Source: Geothermobacter ehrlichii
GTDB taxonomy: Bacteria; Desulfobacterota; Desulfuromonadia; Desulfuromonadales; Geothermobacteraceae
Assembly: GCF_008124615.1 (NCBI RefSeq)
Contig: NZ_VNIB01000001.1
Coordinates: forward strand, 472,577 to 536,576
Direction: 5' to 3'
Length of the DNA: 64,000 nt
Positions 31,352 through 41,216 of this stretch are shown here, piece by piece. Position 1 is the stretch's first letter. Every line of letters begins with the position of its first letter. The notes beneath the pieces were generated by a model, which saw nothing but the letters and a program-made list of their open reading frames with translations, made no database searches and was not told where the DNA came from. The translations under genes and the position numbers were made by a program.

Positions 31352-32653
31352 CTATCCTTTCCGTTTGTCAATGACGCGAACGGCCTTGCCTTCGCTGCGG
31401 GCAAGGCTCTTGGGCTCCACCAGTCGCACCTTGCAGGTGATGCCGAGCAGGTCCTTGATATCCCGGCGGATTTTGCGGGAAAGTTCCTGCAGCACCTTGA
31501 TTTCGTCGGAAAAGACCCGCTCGTTGACCTCCACCTGCACTTCCAGGGTGTCGAGGTTGTCTTCCCGGTCGACGATCAGCTGGTAATGCGGCTCGACGCC
31601 TTCGATGTTGAACAGCACGCTCTCGATCTGCGAAGGAAAGACGTTGACGCCGCGGATGATAAGCATGTCGTCGCTGCGGCCGCTGATCCGCTCGAGGCGG
31701 ACATGGGTCCGGCCGCAGATGCAGGGTTCGGGGATGATTCGGGTGATGTCCCGCGTCCGGTAGCGGATGAGGGGAATCCCCTCCTTGGTGATGGTGGTGA
31801 TCACCAGTTCGCCCTTCTCGCCCGGCGGCAGAGGTTCGCCCGTTTCCGGGTCGATGATTTCCGGGATGAAATGGTCCTCCCAGATATGCAGGCCGTTTTG
31901 CGCCTCGATGCACTCGATGCCGACACCGGGACCGAGAATCTCGGACAGGCCGTAGATGTCGATCGCCTTGATGCCGAGTTTCTCCTCGATCTCCTGCCGC
32001 ATCGCCTCGCTCCAGGGCTCGGCGCCGTGGATGCCGACGCGCAGCTTGAAATCGCGGATGTCGAGGTTTTCCTCGCGTGCGGCCTCCGCCAGGTAGAGGC
32101 AGTAGGATGGCGTGCAGGTCAACACGGTCGAACCGAAATCCTGCATGATCATGATCTGCTTCTTGGTGTTGCCGCCCGACATCGGAATGACCGAGGCGCC
32201 GATGCGTTCGGCGCCGTAGTGGGCGCCGAGACCGCCGGTGAACAGTCCGTAACCGTAGGCATTGTGGATGACGTCTCCCCTGCTGGCGCCGGCGGCGACA
32301 AAGGAGCGGGCCATCAGTTCGGCCCAGGTGTCGATGTCCCGCCGGGTGTAGCCGACGACGGTCGGTTTGCCGGTGGTTCCGGACGAGGCGTGAATCCTGA
32401 CGATCTGCTCCAGCGGCACGGCGAACAGTCCGTAGGGATAGTTGTCGCGCATGTCCTGCTTCAGGGTGAACGGCAACCGCCGCAGATCGTCCAGCGACCG
32501 GATCATCTCCGCCGACACCCCGGCCCGGGCAAAGCTCTGCCGATAGAAAGGGACCGTCGCCTGCACCCGGGCCACGGTCTGCTGCAGGCGTTTCAGCTGC
32601 AGCGACTCGATCGCTTCCCGTGGCAGGGTTTCGAATTCGTCATTCCAGATCAT
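31352..32653 (-). CDS. paaK: Phenylacetate-CoA ligase (upstream copy)
   Basis: This 433-aa AMP-forming ligase is paralogous to the copy at 29549-30859, with the same landmarks: [32 protein letters not shown] and the C-terminal [19 protein letters not shown]. Substitutions between the two copies are spread along the length, so this is an old duplication rather than a recent repeat. Together with iorAB it could convert arylpyruvate-derived acids to CoA esters, or run in reverse. Confidence 0.93.
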   Translation of the reverse strand: MIWNDEFETLPREAIESLQLKRLQQTVARVQATVPFYRQSFARAGVSAEMIRSLDDLRRLPFTLKQDMRDNYPYGLFAVPLEQIVRIHASSGTTGKPTVVGYTRRDIDTWAELMARSFVAAGASRGDVIHNAYGYGLFTGGLGAHYGAERIGASVIPMSGGNTKKQIMIMQDFGSTVLTCTPSYCLYLAEAAREENLDIRDFKLRVGIHGAEPWSEAMRQEIEEKLGIKAIDIYGLSEILGPGVGIECIEAQNGLHIWEDHFIPEIIDPETGEPLPPGEKGELVITTITKEGIPLIRYRTRDITRIIPEPCICGRTHVRLERISGRSDDMLIIRGVNVFPSQIESVLFNIEGVEPHYQLIVDREDNLDTLEVQVEVNERVFSDEIKVLQELSRKIRRDIKDLLGITCKVRLVEPKSLARSEGKAVRVIDKRKG

Positions 32654-32690
32654 GATTCCCGCTCCTTGCCAACGATGAACATGAAGGGAT

Positions 32691-33269
32691 TCAGCATGCG
32701 CGACCGAGCTCGAAGGCCCGCAGGTTCAGTTCCCGGAATTTCTCTGGAACCATGTGGGTGATCGCCTGCCGCCAGATCGCCTCGTCCAGTTCCAGACGCC
32801 GGGAGAGAGCGCCGAGCAGAACCGTGTTGGCGGCTCGCTCGCTGCCGGCCTTGGTGGCCAGGGAGGCGGCGTCGACGATGGTGGTGTCGGCAAAGGCTTC
32901 GCTGATTCTCTCTGCTATTGCGTCCGGATATTCCTGCAGACCGAGATTGACGCCGGGCGGCAGAATCCGCAGGTCGTTGACTATCACGCGGCCGTCCGGG
33001 CGCAGAAAGTGCAGATGGCGATAGGTCTCGAGCAGCTCGAAACCGAACAGGATGTCCCCCTCCCCCTCGGGAATGATGGGGGAATAGACCCTGGAACCGA
33101 ACCGGACATGGGAAACGACGCTGCCGCCGCGCTGCGCCATGCCGTGCACCTCGGCCTTCTTCACGTCATGGCCGGCGAGCATCAGGGCTTCGGACAGGAT
33201 TTCGCTGGCCAGCAGAATCCCCTGCCCGCCGACGCCGACCAGGTAGATATTGGTAATGGTCTCAACCAT
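32691..33269 (-). CDS. iorB: Indolepyruvate:ferredoxin oxidoreductase beta subunit
   Basis: This 192-aa gamma/beta-type subunit of 2-oxoacid:ferredoxin oxidoreductases shows [21 protein letters not shown] at the start, the glycine-rich signature of this subunit, and [16 protein letters not shown] near residue 45. It overlaps iorA by 8 nt, so translation is coupled. The complex oxidatively decarboxylates aryl pyruvates to aryl-acetyl-CoA, reducing ferredoxin. Confidence 0.93.
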   Translation of the reverse strand: MVETITNIYLVGVGGQGILLASEILSEALMLAGHDVKKAEVHGMAQRGGSVVSHVRFGSRVYSPIIPEGEGDILFGFELLETYRHLHFLRPDGRVIVNDLRILPPGVNLGLQEYPDAIAERISEAFADTTIVDAASLATKAGSERAANTVLLGALSRRLELDEAIWRQAITHMVPEKFRELNLRAFELGRAC

Positions 33270-35028
33270 GGCTTACTCCAAACGCCTCGAATTTGCACAT
33301 CTGTTCGCAGACCGCACAGCCGACGCAGATCAGGCTGTCGATGCGCGCCTGCCCCTTTTCGCCGGCGGTCGCGTCCCACTGGATTGCCGGGCAGCCGAGT
33401 TTGAGACAGGCCCGGCAGCCGACGCATTTGTCGGGATCGACGTGCAGCGGCGGCCGCAACGCCACCTTCTGCCGCTTCATCAGCATGCAGGGACGCCGGG
33501 TGATGATGACCGACACCTGCTCTCTCGCCATCTCCTCCTGCAGGGTCTTCCGTGTCAGTTCAAGATCATAGGGATCGATGACGCGGACATGCTCGATGCC
33601 GAGGGAACGGCAGAGCTGTTCCAGGTCGACGGCGGGCACGTCCTCGCCCTTCAGGGTGAAGCCGGAGCCCGGATTGTCCTGCCTGCCGGTCATGGCGGTG
33701 ATCCGGTTGTCGAGAATGACCACGGTGCCGGCGCCGCCGTTGTAGACCATCTCCATCAGGCCGTTGACGCCGGTGTGCAGGAAGGTCGAATCGCCGATGA
33801 CGGCTACTACCTTCTTTCTTTCCTCGTCGGCAAGAACGCGCGACAGTCCGGCAGCGTTGCCGATGCTGGCCCCCATGCAGATGCAGGTATCCATCGCCGA
33901 CAGGGGCGGCATGAAACCGAGAGTGTAGCAACCGATGTCGCCGGTGACATAGGCCTGCAGCCGGTTCAGGGCGAGAAAGACCCCGCGGTGAGGGCAGCCC
34001 GGGCACATGTTGGGCGGCCGGGGCGGAAGATTTTCCGCCTGTTTGGCAACCGGCGGCGCTTCGCCGTCGAGCAGGGCCTGCCGGATGCGGCCGGGGGTCA
34101 GTTCGCCGCACAGGGGCAGCCGGTCCTTGCCGCACACGTCGATGCCCATCGCCCGGACCTGCTCCTCGATGAAGGGGTCGAGCTCCTCGATGACGACAAC
34201 CCGCTCGAACCTGGAGGCGAACTCGGCGATCAGCTTTTTCGGCAGCGGATGGACCATGCCGAGCTTCAGGATGCTGGCGTCGGGAAAGACCTCGCGGGCA
34301 TAGTTGTAGGCCACGCCTGAGGTGATGATGGCGATATCGCCCTTCCCTTCCTCGATGCGGTTGAAATCCTGTGAGGCCGCCCATTCGGACAGCTGCCGCA
34401 TCCGCTCTTCGACGAACAGGTGCCGCTTGCGGGCATTGCCCGGCAGCATGACGAACTTGGGCGGATTCTTCTCGATCGAGGTGGCCGGCAGCTCCGGCAG
34501 CGGCTCGCCGACGGTGACGACCGACTTGCTGTGCGAGATCCGGGTGGTGGTGCGCAGCATAACCGGCGTGTCGAACCGCTCGCTGACCTCGAACGCCAGT
34601 CGGGTCATCTCGAGGGCTTCCTGGCTGTCGGCCGGCTCGAACATGGGCAGCTTGGCCGCCCGGGCGTAGTGCCGGTTGTCCTGCTCGTTCTGCGACGAGT
34701 GCAGCTCCGGATCGTCGGCGGTGACCAGCACCAGCCCGCCCCGCACCCCGGTGTAAGAGAGGGTGAACAGCGGGTCGGCGGCGACGTTGACGCCGACATG
34801 CTTCATGGTCACCAGCGCCCTGGCGCCGCCGAAGGAGGCGCCGATGGCGACTTCGAGCGCCACCTTTTCGTTCGGCGCCCAGGAAGCGTCGATCCGGGGA
34901 TAGCGGACGATGTTTTCGAGGATTTCGGTGCTGGGGGTTCCCGGGTAGGCCGAGGCGACGCGCACGCCCGCCTCATAGGCACCTCGAGCAATGGCTTCGT
35001 TGCCCGAAAGCAGCTCTTTTTTCATCAA
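33262..35028 (-). CDS. iorA: Indolepyruvate:ferredoxin oxidoreductase alpha subunit
   Basis: This 588-aa catalytic subunit combines a pyruvate-ferredoxin-oxidoreductase-type N-terminal domain (ASAYPGTPSTEI at about residues 25-36), a thiamine-diphosphate domain with GDSTFLHTGVNGL (about 393-405), and a C-terminal ferredoxin module with two clusters (CVGCRACLKLGC and CVGCAVCEQMC). It starts at the ATG at 35028 or the adjacent 35025. It is the first gene of the operon and uses phenylpyruvate, indolepyruvate or 4-hydroxyphenylpyruvate in characterised homologues. Confidence 0.95.
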   Translation of the reverse strand: MMKKELLSGNEAIARGAYEAGVRVASAYPGTPSTEILENIVRYPRIDASWAPNEKVALEVAIGASFGGARALVTMKHVGVNVAADPLFTLSYTGVRGGLVLVTADDPELHSSQNEQDNRHYARAAKLPMFEPADSQEALEMTRLAFEVSERFDTPVMLRTTTRISHSKSVVTVGEPLPELPATSIEKNPPKFVMLPGNARKRHLFVEERMRQLSEWAASQDFNRIEEGKGDIAIITSGVAYNYAREVFPDASILKLGMVHPLPKKLIAEFASRFERVVVIEELDPFIEEQVRAMGIDVCGKDRLPLCGELTPGRIRQALLDGEAPPVAKQAENLPPRPPNMCPGCPHRGVFLALNRLQAYVTGDIGCYTLGFMPPLSAMDTCICMGASIGNAAGLSRVLADEERKKVVAVIGDSTFLHTGVNGLMEMVYNGGAGTVVILDNRITAMTGRQDNPGSGFTLKGEDVPAVDLEQLCRSLGIEHVRVIDPYDLELTRKTLQEEMAREQVSVIITRRPCMLMKRQKVALRPPLHVDPDKCVGCRACLKLGCPAIQWDATAGEKGQARIDSLICVGCAVCEQMCKFEAFGVSHG

Positions 35029-35118
35029 ACTTCACCTGCAGACTCTGAATTTGACCCGAACCGCCGGCGGACGGGCGTCCGGCCCGACGATACAGGTTTG
35101 AGTTTTCTAAAGTATGCG

Positions 35119-35147
35119 AAAATATACAATATGCTGCAGACTGTCAA
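35119..35147 (-). promoter_or_regulatory. Predicted promoter of the iorA operon
   Basis: On the - strand TTGACA (35147-35142), 17 bp, TATTTT (35124-35119). The -35 overlaps the stop end of ppx. The AT-rich region around the -10 contrasts with the surrounding GC-rich DNA. Confidence 0.6.
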
Positions 35148-36061
35148 TCGAACATTTCACCGCCCAGGGCGGCCCCTTCCAGCAGACCGCGGTCCGAGAC
35201 CGTGATTTCCTCCTTGCGCACCATCGCCATGAGCCGCAGCACGACCTCGAGACCGGGCAGGATCAGATCCCCCCTCCCCGCCTCCATGCCGGGCAGTGCC
35301 TCTCTCTCCCGGGGGCGCAGAGGCGCCAGTCTTTGCTTCAGCGCCAGCAACTGCTCGCGGGACAGCCGCAGGCCGTTGACGCGACCCGGCTCGTAGACGG
35401 CGAGACCCAGGTGCAGCGCCGCCAGGGTGGTGACCGTACCGGCAGTACCGATCAGGCGGCAGCCGCTGTCGGCGGCCATGGTGAAAACGCCGGAGCTGTG
35501 CAGTTGCCGTTTCATACGCGCCGTCTCCCTGGCAAGCAGATCGCCGGTCGCCTCCGCCAGGCGCACGACGCCGAGGGGAAGACTGTCATGCCAGCGCAGC
35601 CGTCCCCCGTCGACAAAGGCCAGCTCCAGACTGCCGCCGCCGAGATCGAAGACAAGGGCCTTTTCGGGCGCCGGATCCAGGCCGGACAGGGCGCCGAAGC
35701 AGCTGAGGCGGGCCTCCTGTTCCGGGTCGAGAATCCGCACCCTGACTCCCGTGTCCGCCCGCACCTGGCGGACGAAATCTTCACCGTTTTTCGCCCGTCG
35801 TACCGCCTCGGTGGCGAGAATCACGATCTTTTTCGGATCATGGGCGGCAGCTTCGGTCAGGAAGGAACGAAGCACGTCGATGGCCAGCGCCATACGCTCG
35901 GACCCGAGCACTCCCCGCTCGTTCAGGCCGGCGGCCAGCCTCGTCGCCATCTGCCGGTAGCAGTGCAGCTCGAGACTGCGCGCCGGGCGCACCGTAGCGA
36001 CCAGCATGCGCAGCGTGTTCGAACCGATGTCGATCACACAGGTCGGGGCGGTATCATTCAT
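35144..36061 (-). CDS. ppx: Ppx/GppA-family exopolyphosphatase
   Basis: This 305-aa actin-fold phosphatase hydrolyses polyphosphate or pppGpp. The first phosphate motif VIDIGSNTLRMLVA is at about residues 9-22, and the second, LVFDLGGGSLELAFV, at about 136-150. It lacks the C-terminal HD domain of long Ppx proteins, matching the short form. It overlaps the Na/Pi symporter gene by 8 nt, tying polyphosphate turnover to phosphate uptake. Confidence 0.9.
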   Translation of the reverse strand: MNDTAPTCVIDIGSNTLRMLVATVRPARSLELHCYRQMATRLAAGLNERGVLGSERMALAIDVLRSFLTEAAAHDPKKIVILATEAVRRAKNGEDFVRQVRADTGVRVRILDPEQEARLSCFGALSGLDPAPEKALVFDLGGGSLELAFVDGGRLRWHDSLPLGVVRLAEATGDLLARETARMKRQLHSSGVFTMAADSGCRLIGTAGTVTTLAALHLGLAVYEPGRVNGLRLSREQLLALKQRLAPLRPREREALPGMEAGRGDLILPGLEVVLRLMAMVRKEEITVSDRGLLEGAALGGEMFD

Positions 36062-37745
36062 CGCGGTAGAGGGAACGGGCGATCTTGAAGGTGTGATCGG
36101 CGATCTTTTCGAAATTCTGGATCATCTCGATAAAGAGCAGGCCGGGCAGGACGGCGCATTCGCCAGTGTTCAGCCGGCTGATGTGATTCTGCCGCAAAAC
36201 CGCTTCCAGCCGGTCGATCTCCTCCTCGTTTCTCAGGGCGTCGGCGAGCAGCCGGGTATCGTTTTGGTCGAAATGTTCGAGAACCACCGACAGAAAGGAA
36301 CGGGTCCGCTCGGCGATATCGTTCAGCTCCTGAACGGCGGTGGGCGAAAAGACGATGTTTTCCGCGCTACGTCTCTGGTTGAGGTGAACCAGGTTGAAAC
36401 AGTGGTCGCCGATTCGCTCCAGGTCGTTGACGACGTTCAGCAAAGAGGCGATCTGGGCGGAGGTCTGCTGGCTGACCGACTTCTGTGACAGGGCGACGAG
36501 AAAATCGGTGATTTCCCGCTGCAGATGATCGATCAGCCGCTCGCAGCGCTCGAGATTGTCGATGCGGGTATCGTCCTGATCGCCAATATAGGCGATGGTA
36601 TCTGCGAGCATCCCGTGGGTCAGCCGCCCCATGCGCCGGGTTTCCGACCTTGCCTGCCCGAGGGCGATCGGCGGCGTATTCAGCACCCGCCGGTCGATGT
36701 ACTTCACCATGTAGGCGGTTTCGCGATCCGTTCCCGGCAGCAGCATCGTGGCAAGCCTGGCCAGCGGATGAACCAGGGGAAGAAAGAGCAACGTGTTGAT
36801 CAGGTTGAAAAGGGAATGGGCGTTGGCGACGTGGCGGGCGATATGCGGCTTGTCGCCGATGTCGGCGGCGAAAAAACGGGCCTGGTCCACTGTTCTGACG
36901 ATAAAGTCGGCATCTCCGGGCGTCATTGCCGCCACCAGCCTTGTGAAGAAGGGAAAGAGAAGCAGCATGTAGGTGACGCCGGTTACGTTGACCAGCAGAT
37001 GACACAGGGCCGTTCGCTTGGCGTTCAGGTTGGCGCCGACGGCGGCCAGGTTGGCGGTGATCGTGGTTCCGATGTTTTCGCCAAGAATCAGGGCGACGCT
37101 CCCCTCGAAGCTTAGCAGGCCACTGCTGGCCAGAGCGATGGTCAGGCCGATGGTGGCCGTGCTGCTCTGGACCAGGACGGTCACCAGGGCGCCGACAGCA
37201 ACTCCGAGCAGGTGGTTGTCGCCGACCAGAGTGAAGAAATGACGAAAGGTTTCGCTCTGCTTGACTGGATCGAAGGCCTGCTTCATGAGACCGAAGCCGA
37301 AAAAGAGCAGACCGAAGCCCAAAATGATTTCGCCGTAGTAGGACCATTTGCGGTTTTTGCTGAAAAGCTTCAGCAAGGCGCCGACACCGATTGCCGGTAG
37401 AGCCAGGCCGCCAAGGTTGAAGGCGAGAAGCTGGGCAGTCAGGGTGGTGCCGACATTGGCGCCGAGAATGACGCCGATGGCCTGGACCAGCGACATGAGG
37501 CCGGCATTGACGAAGCCGACGGCCATGACGGTGGTGGCGCCCGAAGACTGGATGGCAGCGGTGACCAGGAGTCCGACCAGGGCACCGACAAAGCGGTTGG
37601 CGGTCAGGGCGGTCAGGATGATGCGCAGGCGCTGGCCACTGATTTTCTGCAGCCCCTCCGACAGGGTGCGCATGCCGAAGAGGAACAGACCGAGACCGCC
37701 CAGAAGCCCGAAGACGAGCCCCCGGTCGAAAAGAAGGTCAAGCAT
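36054..37745 (-). CDS. Na+/phosphate symporter family protein with PhoU-like domain
   Basis: This 563-aa inner-membrane protein has about eight or more hydrophobic helices in residues 10-310, with the duplicated inverted QSSGATTVMA and QSSTATIGLT motifs that define Na/Pi cotransporters. Residues about 340-555 form a soluble helical PhoU-like domain. It probably imports or exports phosphate with sodium. The gene is upstream of and overlapping ppx on the same strand. Confidence 0.92.
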   Translation of the reverse strand: MLDLLFDRGLVFGLLGGLGLFLFGMRTLSEGLQKISGQRLRIILTALTANRFVGALVGLLVTAAIQSSGATTVMAVGFVNAGLMSLVQAIGVILGANVGTTLTAQLLAFNLGGLALPAIGVGALLKLFSKNRKWSYYGEIILGFGLLFFGFGLMKQAFDPVKQSETFRHFFTLVGDNHLLGVAVGALVTVLVQSSTATIGLTIALASSGLLSFEGSVALILGENIGTTITANLAAVGANLNAKRTALCHLLVNVTGVTYMLLLFPFFTRLVAAMTPGDADFIVRTVDQARFFAADIGDKPHIARHVANAHSLFNLINTLLFLPLVHPLARLATMLLPGTDRETAYMVKYIDRRVLNTPPIALGQARSETRRMGRLTHGMLADTIAYIGDQDDTRIDNLERCERLIDHLQREITDFLVALSQKSVSQQTSAQIASLLNVVNDLERIGDHCFNLVHLNQRRSAENIVFSPTAVQELNDIAERTRSFLSVVLEHFDQNDTRLLADALRNEEEIDRLEAVLRQNHISRLNTGECAVLPGLLFIEMIQNFEKIADHTFKIARSLYRDE

Positions 37746-37808
37746 GGAAAGACTCCGGCCGGGAGAAGACGGGATGCTGCAAGCTGAAACTATCTTACCC
37801 GGCCGTTA

Positions 37809-38447
37809 CTACTTTTCAACCACGAAGGGGAAGCGGAAGTCCGGTTCGCTCCGCCGCTCTTCGTCCGGCAGGTAGACCCTGAGCTCGAAGCTCTTCTTGC
37901 CGGTCAGGTCGACGACGAAATAGACCAGGCCGGCGATTTTGGCCTCGGGCAGCACAGGTTCTTCCGGCAGTGCCTGGGTGAAGATGTCCTGGGGGTAGTT
38001 CTGCGTGTAATAGGGGAGGTTGCTCTGAAAGGTGTCGTACTGGGCCGATTTTTCCCGGTCTTCGAGATAGTAATATCCGACGTAGGGATAGGGAATGAGA
38101 TAGTTCGCGTCCTTCTTGACGATCTCCTGGATCTTCTCCGGACGAATCGGCCGGTACTGATGGCCCTGGTCGTCGATGAGAACGAAGGAATCGAGAGGGA
38201 CGCTGATCTCGCGACCGGTTCTGTTGTCGATCACCACCCGAAAGGATGTGATGTTGTCCACCATGCGGTAGGGGGCAACCTCGAGATCCTGAACACCGAC
38301 GGTCAGAGCCAGCCCGGCTTTCTCGGCGGTCAGGGAGTTGTCGGCGGTGACGGTGTAGCCGGCGCCGCCCCTGGGCATGACATGAACACTGCAACCGGCG
38401 ATGACCGTAAGCAGCAGGCAGAGGGCCGTCAAGAGAGTTCGAGTCAT
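37809..38447 (-). CDS. Lipoprotein of unknown function
   Basis: This 212-aa protein has a lipoprotein signal: MTRTLLTALCLLLTVIAGC, with the modified Cys at residue 19. The mature part contains a beta-rich domain resembling DUF4352-like or DUF1425-like extracellular modules (FRVVIDNRTGREISV followed by SFVLIDDQGHQYRPI). No enzymatic motif is present. GGGAG is 8 nt ahead of the ATG at 38447. It is last in the OmpA/OmpA/cNMP/lipoprotein cluster, so it is probably an envelope component. Confidence 0.78.
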   Translation of the reverse strand: MTRTLLTALCLLLTVIAGCSVHVMPRGGAGYTVTADNSLTAEKAGLALTVGVQDLEVAPYRMVDNITSFRVVIDNRTGREISVPLDSFVLIDDQGHQYRPIRPEKIQEIVKKDANYLIPYPYVGYYYLEDREKSAQYDTFQSNLPYYTQNYPQDIFTQALPEEPVLPEAKIAGLVYFVVDLTGKKSFELRVYLPDEERRSEPDFRFPFVVEK

Positions 38448-38461
38448 GGCAGCGTCTCCCT

Positions 38462-38935
38462 TCAGGATTTTTTCTTGCCGAGCGACCAGACCAGCATGTC
38501 GCGGAATTCGTCGTTGTTCTCCCGAATACGCTGACTGAAGACCCGGATGATGTTGCGCATCAGCTTCATGCCGAGGCGCGGATCCTGGTCGCATATCCGT
38601 TCGAAATCGGCCTTCTTGATGCACAGCAGGCGCGCCTTTTCGGCCGCCCTCGCCGTGGCCGACCGCGGGGCGCCATCGAGAATGGCCATCTCCCCGAAAA
38701 CATCTTCCGGCCCGAGAATGACCAGAGTCTTCTCCTGGCCCTCCGCCAGCATCTTCGAGATGCGGACCGTCCCTTCCCTGATCAGGTAGAGCATCTCGCC
38801 CGGCATGTGTTCGATGAAGATGGTCGCTCCTTCGGCCATCTCCTTCTCCTCGAAGACCGTCGCCAGCTTTACGAGATCTTCGGGGGTCATGTCCCGGAAA
38901 AGGTGACTGTTTTTCAATGCCGCCAGATCGACCAT
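38462..38935 (-). CDS. Cyclic-nucleotide-binding-domain protein
   Basis: This 157-aa protein is essentially a single CRP-like cNMP-binding fold: GATIFIEHMPGEMLYLIREGTVRIS followed by LGPEDVFGEMAILDGAPRSATARA, the phosphate-binding cassette (about residues 82-95), then LLCIKKADFERI. No helix-turn-helix follows, so it should not bind DNA. The PBC has GEMAI, compatible with nucleotide binding. It sits between envelope-protein genes, suggesting a regulatory adaptor there; the ligand is unknown. Confidence 0.88.
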   Translation of the reverse strand: MVDLAALKNSHLFRDMTPEDLVKLATVFEEKEMAEGATIFIEHMPGEMLYLIREGTVRISKMLAEGQEKTLVILGPEDVFGEMAILDGAPRSATARAAEKARLLCIKKADFERICDQDPRLGMKLMRNIIRVFSQRIRENNDEFRDMLVWSLGKKKS

Positions 38936-38946
38936 GGTTCTCCCCG

Positions 38947-39450
38947 TTACTTCCTGTCGCCGTCGATGATGATGCGGTCGGCCTTGTCCCAGTCGACATG
39001 TAGAACATTATCATAAACGGCGATTTCCACACGCCTCTGTTTTTCCGGCGGCATGTCGCCTTCGGCACGGACGCCGATGCCGACCAGGTAGCGGGTCGGC
39101 GGCAGCTTGTGGTGGCGGCGGAAGTAGAGTTCGACCCGGGTGGCACGTTCCATGGAGAGATCGACGTTGGTCCGTTCGGTACCTTCGGGGCTGGCGAATC
39201 CCTCGATGCGCACGACCTTCTCGTCTGGCGACAGTCGGCGCAGTTCTTCCACCAATTGGTCGAGAGTCTGCCGGCCGACGGCGTCGAGACGGGACGAACC
39301 GGGGGCGAAATGAACGGTGGCGAGCACCCGGCGTGTGCCTATGAAATCTGCGAAATCGATATCGCCTGCCGCCAACGCCAGTCCGGCGTACAGAAACAGA
39401 AATGCAACGCCGGCCTGAATGAATTTAATGACCAACCTTTGCAAAATCAT
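38947..39450 (-). CDS. OmpA-family peptidoglycan-associated protein (small)
   Basis: This 167-aa protein has an N-terminal membrane/signal segment (about residues 10-28, ending ALA-AG) and an OmpA-like domain (about 42-150). Visible are VHFAPGSSRLDAVGRQTLDQL, VRIEGFASPEGTERTNVDLSMERA and the C-terminal KQRRVEIAV. It should be periplasmic and bind peptidoglycan. It overlaps the larger OmpA gene by 4 nt. Confidence 0.87.
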   Translation of the reverse strand: MILQRLVIKFIQAGVAFLFLYAGLALAAGDIDFADFIGTRRVLATVHFAPGSSRLDAVGRQTLDQLVEELRRLSPDEKVVRIEGFASPEGTERTNVDLSMERATRVELYFRRHHKLPPTRYLVGIGVRAEGDMPPEKQRRVEIAVYDNVLHVDWDKADRIIIDGDRK

Positions 39451-40889
39451 TCTTCCTTCTTGACCAGTACGAGAATTTCGACTCGACGGTTGGCGCTTCG
39501 GCCTTCCGGCGTGTCATTGCTGGCAACAGGTTTCGACTCGCCGAATCCCTTGACGAAAATGCGGTTGGGGTCGAAGCCGTTGTTCAGCACCAGTGCGGTG
39601 GCGGTGGCGATGGCTCGCTTGAGGGAAAGACGGTCATTGTAGTTGACTGACCCGGTGCTGTCGGTGTGGCCATCGAACCGCAGAACAAACCACTTGTTGT
39701 CCCGACGCAGTTCCTCGGCGATGAGGGCCAGGGCCTTCTTGCCCTTTTCGGTCAGGGAATACTGGTCGAAGCCGAAGGTCAGTTCATCCATCTTGAACTT
39801 CCGATAGACGATGACCCTGGTCGGCTTGTCGATGACCGGCTTCTCCGCTGTCGGCACAACCGGCGCCACGGGAGTGACATTGATTGCCTGCAGTTCCCTT
39901 GTGCCGGGGATCTTGAGACGCTCCGAAGGGTCGATGATGACCTCTTCCCCCTTCGGCTTGACCTTGACCTCGAGCTTGGCGACGGGCGACAGCTTCGCCG
40001 GCTTGACCTTGACCACCGGAGTCAGAGGCGTAAGGGTCTTGATCTTGACGACCTTTTTCTTGGGTTTAGGCTTCTCTTCCGCCACCGGTGCCGATTCGAT
40101 CAGCTTGGGTATGGGATGCTGATAGGTCCCGATCCCCTGGCATCCCGAGAATCCGACCAGAACGCGCCAGTCGGGCGCGCCGTCCTCGAGGCCGAGAGAA
40201 CCGGCGAGGTTGAAGGTGAAATGAGGGGAAACATAGTACTGGAAGCCGGTGGAAACTTCGGTGTAGTCATCGCCGTTGACCAGCTTGCTCGAACGCCATT
40301 CCCCTTCGGCGATGATCCGTAACCGGCCAGTGGGAAAAAATTCGATGCCGCCGCCGCCGAGGACCTGATCATCGTAGTTGATCCCCTTTGGACTTTCGGT
40401 GCTCACATAGCCGCCGTTGACGTGAAAGCCGATGGTATCGAGCTTGAGAGAGGCGATGACACGGCCCATGTAGTCGGTCAGGCCGTCGATGTCGGGGTTG
40501 TCGGATATGGTGCGAAGCGCCTGACCTTCCAGGGCCATCTTGAAGCGGGAGGACCGTTTGCCCAGAAAGCGGATCTTGGCGCCGAGATTGGTGGCGCCCC
40601 GGCCACTTTCGAGTTCGTCGTCATTGAACAGCAGGTTGGGATAGGAGCCGTACATTTCGAAGAAGGTGCCCAGACCGATGGTGATACCGACCGGCAGGAT
40701 CAGGGCCTCCTTTTCGGTCTGGTCGACGTAGGAATAATTGCACCAGACGCCGACACAGATGTTGCCGGCGTTGAGGGTTTCTGCCGTCGGCTGCGAAATC
40801 AGGCCGGTTGCACCGTACTGGGTCGGTACGGCCCGGGCGGTCCCGGCGGCAAGCAGAACGAAAACAAAAAAAAGGAAGATTTTTTTCAT
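39447..40889 (-). CDS. Outer-membrane OmpA-family protein with beta-barrel-like domain
   Basis: This 480-aa protein has a signal peptide of about 20 residues (ending ARA), a beta-rich N-terminal domain of about 200 residues resembling an outer-membrane barrel, a Lys/Pro-rich linker (about 225-300), and a C-terminal OmpA domain (about 345-475) with RFDGHTDSTGSVNYNDRLSLKRA and RSANRRVEILV. It probably anchors the outer membrane to peptidoglycan. GGGGA lies ahead of the ATG at 40889; the frame runs upstream to 41075 without support. Confidence 0.87.
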   Translation of the reverse strand: MKKIFLFFVFVLLAAGTARAVPTQYGATGLISQPTAETLNAGNICVGVWCNYSYVDQTEKEALILPVGITIGLGTFFEMYGSYPNLLFNDDELESGRGATNLGAKIRFLGKRSSRFKMALEGQALRTISDNPDIDGLTDYMGRVIASLKLDTIGFHVNGGYVSTESPKGINYDDQVLGGGGIEFFPTGRLRIIAEGEWRSSKLVNGDDYTEVSTGFQYYVSPHFTFNLAGSLGLEDGAPDWRVLVGFSGCQGIGTYQHPIPKLIESAPVAEEKPKPKKKVVKIKTLTPLTPVVKVKPAKLSPVAKLEVKVKPKGEEVIIDPSERLKIPGTRELQAINVTPVAPVVPTAEKPVIDKPTRVIVYRKFKMDELTFGFDQYSLTEKGKKALALIAEELRRDNKWFVLRFDGHTDSTGSVNYNDRLSLKRAIATATALVLNNGFDPNRIFVKGFGESKPVASNDTPEGRSANRRVEILVLVKKEE

Positions 40890-40931
40890 AAGTCCCCTTC
40901 CGCAAGGAACGTCACTACAAAATATCGGCAC

Positions 40932-40961
40932 ATTATTAACATTCCAAAAGGTTGAAATCAA
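40932..40961 (-). promoter_or_regulatory. Possible promoter of the OmpA cluster
   Basis: On the - strand TTGATT (40961-40956), 18 bp, AATAAT (40937-40932), about 43 bp ahead of the ATG at 40889. Confidence 0.4.
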
Positions 40962-41216
40962 TTGAAGTCTTGAAGGCCGGCAGCATGCGCACGCAAAACT
41001 GCACCTCTGGTGGGTATCAAGGAACATGCCAAAAGAACGGGTTTTGCAGCCCCGGGCAGAAGGTGTCGGAACCATGACGGATGCGAAGCGTCCAGGACGG
41101 GAACAAGACGGACATTCCCTTGAAAATCGAAACCTTACGGCAGTGATTTTCCGGAAGAGATATCGTTTCCGGACGACGGATGCCGGGAGGTCATCCCGAC
41201 CGGAATCGTTCGGACG

